From Duganella sacchari (GTDB taxonomy: Bacteria; Pseudomonadota; Gammaproteobacteria; Burkholderiales; Burkholderiaceae_D), in the NCBI RefSeq assembly GCF_900143065.1, contig NZ_FRCX01000009.1:124001-188000 (forward strand): a stretch of DNA of 64,000 nucleotides, given 5' to 3'. Positions 56,546 to 64,000 of this stretch are shown here, in pieces (the first letter of the stretch is position 1; every line of letters starts with the position of its first letter). The notes below the pieces were generated by a model that was given only the letters and a program-made list of their open reading frames with translations, made no database searches and had not been told where the DNA came from. The translations under genes were made by a program, and so were the position numbers.

Positions 56546-58192
56546 TCAGCGCAGGCGGGGCTCCTGCACGCCGCCCAGCTGATATAGGCGGATGAAAGTC
56601 TTGGGGCCGGCCACGCCGTCGGCCTTGAGACTCTGCGCGGTCTGGAACGCCGTCAGGCGCTGGCGCAGGGCTGCGTCCAGCGGCTGGTTTTCCTGCGGCT
56701 TTTTGAGGTCATAGATTTGCGCCAGACGCTTGGCCAGCCAGTCCACATCCGGCCCCTGGTCGCCGGCGCGCACCTCATCGCGCCACGCGCGCGGCGCCCG
56801 CCAGTAAGTCGTGTACTCACCCTCATAACGGGCCGACAGCGCATCCAGGCTCAGCGTCTGCGGCTTGCCGCCAGCGGCGACAATGGTGGCCGCCCCCTCC
56901 TCCAGCGCGGTCAGCAGCACATAATTGGGCGCGGCTGGATCGTCGTGCAGCTTGAGCAGCGCCGGACGGTCAAGCTGGCGGATATCGTCCAGCGAGCCCC
57001 GGCCTTGCAGGCAGCGCAGATTGGCGCGCGCCGCCGTTGCACACGGATCGCCCTCCACCAGCGTCAGCCCCCACAGGCCGGCCAGCTGGCGCAAGGCGGC
57101 CGCAGCATCGGTGCCCGTGATGGCAGCTGCCGAGACAATCGCAGCGGACGGTGCGACCGCCACCGCTGGTGACGCCGGCGCCGCGCTGTGTGGCGCCCGC
57201 GCGGCAACGTTCGCCGCCGCAGCCTGCGCGCTCGTCACGCCCGGCCCGGCATTGCGCACTGCCAGCTGCCACGCCAATACGCTGAGCGCCACGCCACCGA
57301 TCACGCCCGCCGCCACCAGCGGCCAGCGCGCCGCGCCAACACTGGCGCCCTGCCCTGCCGGCGCCGCATCCTGCCCGGCAAACACCTCGGCCGCCGCGCG
57401 GCGCAAAATCTTCGGCGACACCTGCGGCTGGTTCTCCACATACGCACCCAGCAACGCGCGGTCGCACAGCAGATTGATACGGCGCGGCACGCCCTTGGTC
57501 AGCTTGTGCACCAGGCCCATGAGCTTGCGCGGGAACGGCGCTATCGCCGTCGCACCCGCCACCGCCAGGCGGTGCTCGATATACGTGCCGGTCTCCGCTT
57601 CCGACAGCGAGCCCAGGTGATAGCGCGCAATCACGCGCTGCGCCAGCTGCTCCAGCTCCGGCCGCGCCAGCATGCCGCGCAGCTCCGGCTGGCCGATCAG
57701 GATAATCTGCAGCAGCTTGCGCTCGCTGGTTTCCAGATTGGTCAGCAAGCGCAGCTGCTCCAGCACCTCGGCCGACAGATTCTGCGCCTCATCGATAATC
57801 AGCACATTGTTGCGCGACTGCGCATGGCTGGCCAGCAGATAGGCATTGATCGCATCGACATAGGTCTTCACACTGACCGCGCCAGCGCCATGCGGCGGCA
57901 GCGCAACCCCGAACTCATCGCAGATCGACAGCAGCAACTCCTCCACCGACAGCTTGGGATTGAAGATATAGCCCAGCTTGCAATTTTCCGGGATCTGCTC
58001 CATGAAGCAGCGGCACACCGTGGTCTTGCCGGCACCGATCTCGCCGGTCAGCAGCACAAAACCGCCGCCGCTGCCAATGCCGTACAGCAGATGCGCCAGC
58101 GCCTCGCGGTGGCGCTCGCTCATGAACAGATAGCGCGGATCAGGCGCAATGGAAAACGGCGATTGCTTCAGATTGAAAAATTGCGTGTACAT
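56546..58192 (-). CDS. gspA: General secretion pathway AAA ATPase with peptidoglycan-binding domain
   Basis: 548 residues. N-terminal MYTQFFNLKQSPFSIAPDPRYLFMS and AAA+ ATPase with Walker A GEIGAGKTT (about 50-58) and Walker B VLIIDEAQNL, then a membrane helix (about 292-314), a C39-like/linker region and a C-terminal peptidoglycan-binding domain (LKADGVAGPKTFIRLYQL). With GspB it uses ATP to help the type II secretin assemble. Same strand as gspB but 1.2 kb apart. Confidence 0.92.
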   Translation of the reverse strand: MYTQFFNLKQSPFSIAPDPRYLFMSERHREALAHLLYGIGSGGGFVLLTGEIGAGKTTVCRCFMEQIPENCKLGYIFNPKLSVEELLLSICDEFGVALPPHGAGAVSVKTYVDAINAYLLASHAQSRNNVLIIDEAQNLSAEVLEQLRLLTNLETSERKLLQIILIGQPELRGMLARPELEQLAQRVIARYHLGSLSEAETGTYIEHRLAVAGATAIAPFPRKLMGLVHKLTKGVPRRINLLCDRALLGAYVENQPQVSPKILRRAAAEVFAGQDAAPAGQGASVGAARWPLVAAGVIGGVALSVLAWQLAVRNAGPGVTSAQAAAANVAARAPHSAAPASPAVAVAPSAAIVSAAAITGTDAAAALRQLAGLWGLTLVEGDPCATAARANLRCLQGRGSLDDIRQLDRPALLKLHDDPAAPNYVLLTALEEGAATIVAAGGKPQTLSLDALSARYEGEYTTYWRAPRAWRDEVRAGDQGPDVDWLAKRLAQIYDLKKPQENQPLDAALRQRLTAFQTAQSLKADGVAGPKTFIRLYQLGGVQEPRLR

Positions 58193-58217
58193 GAAAGCCC
58201 GGAAAGTCAGCGGTCGC

Positions 58218-58718
58218 CTATTTTAGCCGCTGTCGGACCGGCGGCGGCTGCACCGGCGGCAGCGGCTGGTACTTGGCGCAATAAATCTTGGACTTGGTAT
58301 CGAAATACACGATGCGGCTGGCCGGCTTGGCCTCGCGTACCGGATAGGCCGAGGTATCGATCACCGTGTAGTGCGTGCCCACCTGCTGGATGATGGCTTT
58401 CTCCAGATTCTCCGGCGTCGCCTCGGCCACCGCGCCCACGAACACATAGGTGCTGGTGTCATCGCTGACCATCACCTCCGAAATCGTCGTGCCCCACAGC
58501 GAGGCGCCGTCCGTGCGGAACCAGAACGCGCCGCCGTCGTGCTTGTACGGCGCGCCGAAATGCTTGAGCAAATAATTGTAGTAATAGATGTTATCGGTAT
58601 GATCGCGGCACAGCAGGCCGTTACCGATGATCGTGCCAAACGTGGTGGGCGCTTGCGCCTGCGCCACGCCGCACAGCAGCGCCAACGCGGCGCCCACGCC
58701 ACCGTGACGCGCCCGCAT
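58218..58718 (-). CDS. Exported protein of unknown function
   Basis: 166 residues, signal peptide ending AQAQ (about 1-23), beta-rich mature part with two Cys (LLCRDHTDN, IYCAKY) and a Pro-rich end (PLPPVQPPPVRQRLK). Not recognised. It starts by TAATG one-base overlap with the upstream 61-residue gene, so the pair is co-translated. Located just downstream of that and 26 bp before gspA starts, same strand; a link to type II secretion is possible but not shown. Confidence 0.65.
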   Translation of the reverse strand: MRARHGGVGAALALLCGVAQAQAPTTFGTIIGNGLLCRDHTDNIYYYNYLLKHFGAPYKHDGGAFWFRTDGASLWGTTISEVMVSDDTSTYVFVGAVAEATPENLEKAIIQQVGTHYTVIDTSAYPVREAKPASRIVYFDTKSKIYCAKYQPLPPVQPPPVRQRLK

Positions 58719-58903
58719 TACGTTTTAGACAACCACGCCCGGTTGGCGCTGATGCGCGCCTTGGCCGTCGGTGGCAGTGCTTCGTAGCAGCCTGGATATT
58801 GTTTCAAGGCATGCTCCTTGATTTCCTTCTGCAAGCCGTTAATCAAAAAAATATACAGCACACCACCGTCGCTGGTACTTTTAGTTCCCATGTACTTGAT
58901 CAT
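58718..58903 (-). CDS. Small protein of unknown function
   Basis: 61 residues (MIKYMGTKSTSDGGVLYIFLINGLQ...), soluble, not recognised. AAAGGAGCGCAC gives a strong SD for the ATG at 58903; a longer open frame upstream (to 59107) has no SD and unusual composition, so I treat the internal ATG as the start. Overlaps the next gene by one base. Confidence 0.6.
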   Translation of the reverse strand: MIKYMGTKSTSDGGVLYIFLINGLQKEIKEHALKQYPGCYEALPPTAKARISANRAWLSKT

Positions 58904-59145
58904 GTGCGCTCCTTTATCACTGCGCAGGCCTGTCATGCCCGCAGACTGATGTCCCATTATGACATCACGGCAGCGAGGCGGCCACACAAACAGTAACGGC
59001 CGTGCGCGCGCAAAAGTTGAATGCCGCTCAGCCCCGGATTTTTGCAGCTGATCCCACCGTTCCGCGCGTCCATCCCATGGGCCGCGACGGCGGGTGACTT
59101 TTATCATATCGTCTATGAGTCGCCACTTCTTTTAACGAGATCCCT

Positions 59146-60243
59146 ATGCAGCAGACGCTCAAACGCACCGCACTGGCCACCACCCTGTTACTGGCAGTGG
59201 CCGTGGCCGCCAACAGCCGCGCCGACAACAAGCAGGACGAAAGCTACGGCACCGAAACCCGCACCGTTGCCGCCTTCAGCAACCTCAACCTGATTGGCCC
59301 GTTTGACGTCATCGTCACCGCGCAGCCGGGCAACACGATTGAAATTTCCGGCCCACGCCGCCAGTTCGCCGAGATCGAAACCTCGGTCAGCGGCGACACC
59401 CTGACCGTGCGCAAGCCCAGCAAGAACAAAGGCTGGAGCTTCAACTTCGGCTGGGGCAAGCAAAACCGGCCACTGACGGTACGCATCAGCGCAGCGGCAT
59501 TGAAAAGCCTGCGCAACGCCGGCAGCGGCGACGTCAGCCTGCAGCAATTCCAGGGCCAGCAACTGACCCTGATTTCCGACGGCCCCGGCGACATTACCGC
59601 CAGCGGCAAAGTGGCCGACCTCAGCGTGACCGTCGGCGGCAGCGGCGACGTCGACCTGCGCGCGCTGTCGACCGGCAGCATGAACCTGCGCATGAACGGT
59701 CCGGGCGATGTCAGCGCCAGCGGCGTCACGCAAGACCTGAACCTGGTGGTGAGCGGCGCGGGCGACCTCGACATCGGCGACATCCACGCCAACCGCATCA
59801 ACGCCGCCCTGCACGGCCCGGGCTCCGTGGTACTGCGTGGCAGCGCCAAAGAAATCCGCGCCGAAGTGCATGGCTCGGGCGACCTCGAAGCCTGCACGCT
59901 GAACGCCGACGAAGCCAGCGCCAAGCTGCACGGCCCGGGCGAAGCCTGCCTGGCCGGCCACATCAAAAAACTTGACGCCGAAGTGCACGGCTCCGGCGAC
60001 CTCACCGTGCGCGGTCTGGAAGCGCAAAACGTGCGTGCGCGCCTGAGCGGCCCCGGCAACATGATCCTGTCCGGCAACGCCACCGTACTGAGCGCGCAAG
60101 TGAGCGGCTCGGGTGACCTCGACGCACGCCAGCTGTGCACGCGCCAGACCGACGTCACCGTCCAGGGGACCGGCAACGCCATCGTCGCGCTCGCCGACAA
60201 AATGGACAGCACCCGCACCCACCTCGTCACCTACCACCGCTAA
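59146..60243 (+). CDS. Head-GIN-domain (DUF2807) repeat protein
   Basis: 365 residues with signal peptide (MQQTLKRTALATTLLLAVAVAANSRA). The mature part is a right-handed beta-helix of about 20-residue turns, each marked by GSGDV/GPGDV (for example AGSGDVSLQQF, GPGDVSASGV, HGSGDLEACTL). Charged His in HGPG/HGSG repeats recurs. Members are extracellular or periplasmic and of unknown function. Divergent from the small unknown gene at 58903; SD weak. Confidence 0.87.
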   Translation: MQQTLKRTALATTLLLAVAVAANSRADNKQDESYGTETRTVAAFSNLNLIGPFDVIVTAQPGNTIEISGPRRQFAEIETSVSGDTLTVRKPSKNKGWSFNFGWGKQNRPLTVRISAAALKSLRNAGSGDVSLQQFQGQQLTLISDGPGDITASGKVADLSVTVGGSGDVDLRALSTGSMNLRMNGPGDVSASGVTQDLNLVVSGAGDLDIGDIHANRINAALHGPGSVVLRGSAKEIRAEVHGSGDLEACTLNADEASAKLHGPGEACLAGHIKKLDAEVHGSGDLTVRGLEAQNVRARLSGPGNMILSGNATVLSAQVSGSGDLDARQLCTRQTDVTVQGTGNAIVALADKMDSTRTHLVTYHR

Positions 60244-60256
60244 CACCGCATCACTC

Positions 60257-60344
60257 CGGGGTCAGGTCCGTCATTTCTACACGAGCTCTACCGTCGTCGC
60301 GTGACGACGGTAGAGCTCGTGTAGAAATGACGGACCTGACCCCG
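60257..60344. repeat. Perfect 42-bp inverted repeat (GGGGTCAGG family), 4-nt loop
   Basis: Arms 60257-60298 and 60303-60344 are exact reverse complements with a GCGT loop; the outer 27 bp equal those of the repeat at 10524-10608. It lies 14 bp after the head-GIN gene stop and could also act as a hairpin for its mRNA. Family resembles REP-like intergenic elements; no transposase in the window. Confidence 0.93.
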
Positions 60345-60492
60345 TTTTGCTTTTTCACGACCAGAACCAGACCAAAGTGGCATGCAAAAGCCACACTTCC
60401 GGCATGCCCGTTAAATTCGTTTTTATCGATTAAAAACAAACACTTAAAAAACGATTCCAAGACGACAACGCAAGTCCACTTCATTATTTATT

Positions 60493-60510
60493 AATACCAG
60501 TTAAATACCT
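60493..60510. promoter_or_regulatory. Direct repeat AATACC(A/T), candidate operator of the nag operon
   Basis: AATACCA (60493-60499), 4 nt, AATACCT (60504-60510), directly before the -35. Similar GGTATT half-sites are used by some GntR-type regulators of GlcNAc genes; here this is a proposal from position and repeat structure. Confidence 0.4.
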
Positions 60511-60511
60511 G

Positions 60512-60540
60512 TTGACAAGCTGGTTTGCCAACCCTATAGT
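60512..60540 (+). promoter_or_regulatory. Sigma-70 promoter of the nag operon
   Basis: -35 TTGACA at 60512-60517, 17-bp spacer, -10 TATAGT at 60535-60540. It lies 46 bp before the kinase ATG. The remainder of the 60346-60585 gap is AT-rich and shows no gene. Confidence 0.8.
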
Positions 60541-60585
60541 GCCCTTCATCGCGGGCCATCCCGGCCCTGGCTTACTCTCACCAAC

Positions 60586-61455
60586 ATGATCGAATTTTTA
60601 ATCGGCGTTGACGGCGGCGGCAGCGGCACCCGGGTGCGTCTGGCCCGCGCTGATGGTACGGAAATCGCAGAAGGCGCAGCCGGCCCGTCGGGTCTGATGC
60701 ACGGCATCGCCAAGGCCTGGAGCGCAGTCAACGATGCCGTCATCACGGCCTTCCGCGCCGCCGGCCTGGATGTTCCCGATCCATCCCGTATCGCTATTGG
60801 CCTCGGCCTGGCCGGCGTGCATAACCGTCAGTGGGCAGTGGAGTTCGTCGCCGCCAATCCGGGCTACGCAAAGGTCGCGCTGGAAAGCGATGGCCATACC
60901 ACCGTGCTGGGCGCCCACCAGGGCAAGCCGGGCGCCATCATTGCACTCGGCACCGGCAGCGTCGGCGAGATCAAGCTGCCCGATGGCCGTCACGTCGAAG
61001 TGGGCGGCTGGGGTTTCCCGGCCGGCGATGAAGCGGGCGGCGCCTGGATGGGCCTGCGCGCCATCAACCACGTGCAGCAGGTGCTGGACGGCCGCCTGCC
61101 AGCCAATGCGTTCGCGACCGATGTGGCCAATGCCTGCGGCGGTGAACGCAACGCGATCCAGACCTGGCTGGCGCAAGCCACGCAAACCAATTACGCGCAG
61201 CTGGCGCGCGTCATCCTGCAGCACGGCGAGAGCGACGATACGGCGCGCGCCATCCTGCTGGAGGCGGGCCAACAGGTGCAGCTCATGGCCAACGCGCTCG
61301 ATACCACCGGCACGCTGCCGATCGCCCTGTGCGGCGGTCTGGCCGCGCCGCTGCGCCCTTACCTGCCGGTGTCGATGTTGAAGCGTATCGTCAATCCGCA
61401 TGGCGACTCCGCAGCGGGCGCCCTGCGTTTGATTCAAACGCGTTTAAAGGAGTAA
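60586..61455 (+). CDS. N-acetylglucosamine kinase-like BadF/BadG/BcrA/BcrD ATPase
   Basis: 289 residues. Actin-like ATPase fold: phosphate-1 motif GVDGGGSGTRVRLA, VALESDGHTTVLGAHQGKPGAIIALGTGSVG (phosphate-2/adenosine pattern) and the GDEAGG loop. In such nag operons the protein phosphorylates internalised GlcNAc to GlcNAc-6-P, giving the substrate for the downstream deacetylase. Cytosolic. Substrate follows from operon context, so no symbol. Confidence 0.85.
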   Translation: MIEFLIGVDGGGSGTRVRLARADGTEIAEGAAGPSGLMHGIAKAWSAVNDAVITAFRAAGLDVPDPSRIAIGLGLAGVHNRQWAVEFVAANPGYAKVALESDGHTTVLGAHQGKPGAIIALGTGSVGEIKLPDGRHVEVGGWGFPAGDEAGGAWMGLRAINHVQQVLDGRLPANAFATDVANACGGERNAIQTWLAQATQTNYAQLARVILQHGESDDTARAILLEAGQQVQLMANALDTTGTLPIALCGGLAAPLRPYLPVSMLKRIVNPHGDSAAGALRLIQTRLKE

Positions 61456-61459
61456 GCCT

Positions 61460-62194
61460 GTGCTAGCCCAGTTGAGCGATTTCAAGCCAGACGCCGAGAG
61501 CGATACCCCGTTGTACATGCAGCTGGCGAACAAGCTGTCGGACGGAATTGCCGGCGGCGACTGGCGTGCCAACGAGGCTTTGCCGTCCGAGCGCGTGCTG
61601 TCGGACATGCTCAACATCTCGCGTGTCACCGCGCGCAAGGCGATCGACATGCTGTGCGAACGCGGCATGCTGACCCGCAAGCGCGGCTCCGGCACCTACA
61701 TCACGCCGAAACTGGAACAGCCCTTGTCGCGCCTGACCAGCTTCTCCGAAGAGCTGCGTGAGCGCGGCTTCACGGCCGGCTCGCGCTGGCTGCAACGCGA
61801 CATCGGCATCGCTTCGCCGGTGGAGCTGCTGTCGCTGGGCCTCTCGCCCAACATGCCGGTAGCGCGCCTGAAGCGCCTGCGCACCGCCGACGATGTGGTG
61901 ATGGCGATTGAGACCACCACCATTCCGGCCCAGTACATGCCCAATCCGCACAGCGTCAACGATTCGCTGTATGGCTACCTGGAAGCCAACGGCACCATCC
62001 CGATGCGCGCGCTGCAGCATATCCGCGCCGTCAACGCCAGCGCTGAGCAGGCGCGCCTGGCCAATATTCCCGCGGGTGCGGCGATGCTGCATATCACCCG
62101 CGTCAGTTATCTCGACAATGGTTCTGCGGTGGAGCTGACCCACTCGTATTGCCGTAGTGATTATTATGAATTCGTAGCGGAGTCGCGCAGATGA
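61460..62194 (+). CDS. GntR/UTRA-family regulator of amino-sugar use
   Basis: 244 residues. GTG start at 61460 with AAGGAG 8 nt upstream. Winged helix about 15-80 (LYMQLANKLSDGIAGGDWRANEALPSERVLSDMLNISRVTARKAID, family pattern), UTRA ligand domain about 95-240. HutC-subfamily members such as NagR/DasR sense GlcNAc-6-P or GlcN-6-P. Lies between kinase and deacetylase and presumably controls the operon through the repeats before the promoter. Overlaps nagA by 4 bp. Confidence 0.92.
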   Translation: MLAQLSDFKPDAESDTPLYMQLANKLSDGIAGGDWRANEALPSERVLSDMLNISRVTARKAIDMLCERGMLTRKRGSGTYITPKLEQPLSRLTSFSEELRERGFTAGSRWLQRDIGIASPVELLSLGLSPNMPVARLKRLRTADDVVMAIETTTIPAQYMPNPHSVNDSLYGYLEANGTIPMRALQHIRAVNASAEQARLANIPAGAAMLHITRVSYLDNGSAVELTHSYCRSDYYEFVAESRR

Positions 62195-63288
62195 GCGATG
62201 CAATCAAAGGCAATATCCTGACACCGGCCGGCTGGGTCCACGGTGAGATCACTTTCAACGAACGCATTGCCGCCATCAGCGGCGGCAGCATCGACCCCGC
62301 GCTCAACGAAGAAGTCTATATCCTGCCTGGCTTTATCGATTTGCACGTCCACGGCGGCGGCGGCAAGGATGTGATGGAAGGCGGCGACGCGGTCCACACC
62401 ATCGCCGCCGTCCACGCCAAACACGGCACCACCAGCATGCTGGCTACCACCATGACCGCGCCGCCGGAAGACATCGACCTCGCGCTCAGAGGCATCGGCG
62501 TCGCCGCCACCAAACGCGGCAAAGGCGAAGCGCGCGTCCTGGGCGCACACCTGGAAGGCCCGTTCATCAACTCCGGCAAACTGGGCGCGCAACCGCCGTT
62601 TGCCCGCTCCGCCAAACTGGCCGACGTCGAGAAGCTGGAAGCACTGGCGCCGCTGCGCGTGATCACCGTGGCGCCGGAAATCGCCGGCCACCTCGAACTG
62701 GTCAAGGAGCTGTCCGACGCCGGCATGCGCGTGCAGATCGGCCACACGCTGGGCACCTATGAAGAAGGCGTCGCGGCGATGGAGAGCGGCGCTTACAGCT
62801 TCACCCACCTGTTCAACGCCATGCCCGGCCTGCATCACCGCGAACCAGGCATGGTGGGCGCCGCGCTGGCACATGCCAAATATGCGGAGCTGATTCCCGA
62901 TCTGCTGCACGTGCACCCAGGTGCGATCCGCACCGCGCTGCGCTGCATCCCCAACCTCTACTGCGTCACCGATTCAACTTCCGCCACCGGCATGCCGGAC
63001 GGCGAATATATGCTGGGCCGCCATAAAGTCATGAAATGCATGGGCGGCGTGCGTCTGCCCGATGGCACGCTGGCCGGCAGCACCCTCACTATGGACCAGG
63101 CATTGCGTAACCTGGTCGGACTCGGCCTCGATCTGGCGGATGCCTCGGCACGGGTCTCAACCTATGCGGCCGATTATCTCGGCCTGCAAGAGCGGGGCCG
63201 CCTGGCTCCCGGCGCGTTCGCCGACTTCGTAGTGCTCGACCGTGACCTGAACCTCAAAGCCGTCTATATCGAAGGAGAATTGTTGTGA
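62191..63288 (+). CDS. nagA: N-acetylglucosamine-6-phosphate deacetylase
   Basis: 365 residues; removes acetate from GlcNAc-6-P to yield GlcN-6-P. Amidohydrolase metal site: LPGFIDLHVHGGGG (HxH), HLEGPFIN (Glu), QIGHTLGTYE (His), HLFNAM (His) and VTDSTSATG (catalytic Asp). Cytosolic, family length. Starts by ATGA overlap with the regulator and its stop overlaps the GTG of the next gene, giving tight coupling. Confidence 0.95.
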   Translation: MSDAIKGNILTPAGWVHGEITFNERIAAISGGSIDPALNEEVYILPGFIDLHVHGGGGKDVMEGGDAVHTIAAVHAKHGTTSMLATTMTAPPEDIDLALRGIGVAATKRGKGEARVLGAHLEGPFINSGKLGAQPPFARSAKLADVEKLEALAPLRVITVAPEIAGHLELVKELSDAGMRVQIGHTLGTYEEGVAAMESGAYSFTHLFNAMPGLHHREPGMVGAALAHAKYAELIPDLLHVHPGAIRTALRCIPNLYCVTDSTSATGMPDGEYMLGRHKVMKCMGGVRLPDGTLAGSTLTMDQALRNLVGLGLDLADASARVSTYAADYLGLQERGRLAPGAFADFVVLDRDLNLKAVYIEGELL

Positions 63289-64000
63289 CCTCAATGATGT
63301 TGAAAGAAGCCCTGTCCGCAGCTGATTGCGTAGCCCAGCAACTGGCCAACGACGGTGAGCGTTACGCGGAGCTGGGTCGCAAATTGAGGAGCACTTCCTT
63401 CTCGACCGCCCTGACCATCGCCCGCGGCAGCTCGGACCACGCCTGCGCCTACGTGGCCTACCTCATCATGGCCCGCCTGGGCCGTGTGGTGGCGTCGCTG
63501 CCGATGTCGCTGGTGACGCTGAACAAATCGCCGCTGATCACGCGTGACACGCTGGCCATCTCGATCTCGCAATCCGGCCAGAGCCCGGACGTGGTTGAGC
63601 CGATCAGATACTTCCGCGACGGCGGCGCCACCACCATCGCGCTGGTCAACGATATCGATTCGCCGCTGGCGCAAGCCGCCGAGTGGGCGATGCCGCTGCG
63701 CGCAGGCAAAGAACAGAGTGTCGCTGCGACCAAGAGCTTCATCACCAGCCTGGTCGCCGGTGCGCGCCTGGTCGCCGCATGGCAGAACGATCCAGAGCTG
63801 CTGGCCGGCCTGGAAGCACTGCCGGAATCGCTGCGCGCCGCCACGACCGAAGACTGGTCCAAGGCGGTGGAAGTGCTGACGCCTGCCCGCAACATCATGG
63901 TGGTCGGTCGCGGCATCAGCTTCCCGGTGGCGCTGGAAGCCTCGCTGAAATTCAAGGAAACCTCGGCACTGCAAGCAGAAGCGTTCAGTGGCGCGGAAAT
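63285..64000 (+). CDS. SIS-domain glucosamine-6-phosphate deaminase (NagB-II type), N-terminal part
   Basis: At least 238 residues, running off the right edge. Two SIS sugar-phosphate-binding domains start: IARGSSDHACAYVAYL, SISQSGQSPDVVEPIRYF, VAATKSFITSL and VVGRGISFPVALEASLKFKETSALQAEAF-like segment. No glutaminase domain, so it is the GlmS-isomerase-like deaminase that converts GlcN-6-P to fructose 6-phosphate plus ammonia. GTG start (63285, GTGA overlap with nagA, GGAG 8 nt upstream) preferred over ATG at 63294. Next genes likely encode transport. Confidence 0.9.
   Translation, partial: MTSMMLKEALSAADCVAQQLANDGERYAELGRKLRSTSFSTALTIARGSSDHACAYVAYLIMARLGRVVASLPMSLVTLNKSPLITRDTLAISISQSGQSPDVVEPIRYFRDGGATTIALVNDIDSPLAQAAEWAMPLRAGKEQSVAATKSFITSLVAGARLVAAWQNDPELLAGLEALPESLRAATTEDWSKAVEVLTPARNIMVVGRGISFPVALEASLKFKETSALQAEAFSGAE

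Noticed and set aside
58904..59107. A 68-residue N-terminal extension of the small protein at 58718
   Set aside because: The internal ATG has a strong SD and the extension is Arg/Trp-rich, unlike a coding sequence.

Overview
The window is a high-GC, gene-dense chromosomal segment from a betaproteobacterium. It is most likely a member of Oxalobacteraceae (Burkholderiales) such as a Massilia, Duganella, Rugamonas or Janthinobacterium relative. This rests on the gyrA / serC-pheA-hisC-tyrA-aroA-cmk-rpsA-ihfB / lapA-lapB block, a stand-alone heptose kinase next to ugd, the GspA/GspB pair, a YjfB-type small protein and GGGGTCAG-type intergenic palindromes. The genus is inferred; the sequence alone does not fix it. 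I see no insertion sequence, prophage, CRISPR array, tRNA or rRNA gene.

Layout. 1-2332 (minus): a truncated M28 peptidase, a ComEA-like protein and a lipoprotein with DUF4214 and a heme-binding motif. 2518-18140 (minus): a long housekeeping run. Read in the direction of transcription it is gyrA, a DUF2059 protein, serC, pheA, hisC, tyrA, a 27-bp inverted repeat, aroA, cmk, rpsA, ihfB, a terminator, lapA, lapB, ugd and rfaE1. It joins serine, aromatic amino acid and histidine synthesis to translation, nucleoid architecture and LPS assembly. 18545-20799 (plus): an OmpA-family protein, ubiG and a HAD phosphatase. 21007-23234: two tandem paralogues of unknown function with a GIY-YIG-like core. 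23231-26070: metY, then an ECF41 sigma factor and a carboxymuconolactone decarboxylase, each preceded by an ECF41-type promoter. 26071-28280: a small cassette (PAAR spike, lytic transglycosylase and a secreted putative immunity protein) next to the 3' end of tmRNA. 28451-35399: a coiled-coil membrane protein, TetR regulator, monooxygenase, stress-like protein, GGDEF-EAL protein, a NAD-salvage pair and azoreductase. 35513-39008: LysR regulator, CbpA/CbpM chaperone pair and two beta/gamma-crystallin proteins.

39105-50669: MATE exporter, S9 peptidase, CsbD, methyltransferase, HDOD protein, FliT-like protein, aminotransferase, FimV-like protein, fumC and a beta-barrel-like outer membrane protein. 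50861-53779: S4 RNA-binding protein, ElaB-like protein, a bufferin-type cassette (DUF2282 precursor followed by a fused DUF692-DUF2063 protein) and YjfB. 53844-58903: mobB, a mini PEP-CTERM-like protein, gspB, an ArsR/AHSA1/GFA trio lying between gspB and gspA, gspA and two unknown genes. 59146-60243: a head-GIN-domain protein. 60257-60344: a perfect 42-bp inverted repeat. 60586-64000: a GlcNAc-use operon (kinase, GntR regulator, nagA, SIS-domain deaminase) that runs off the window.

The points most worth following are the bufferin cassette with fused maturation proteins, the PAAR effector cassette beside tmRNA, the tandem GIY-YIG-like paralogues, the ECF41 pair with matching promoters, a palindrome covering the start of the NAD-salvage operon, and a family of long intergenic inverted repeats.
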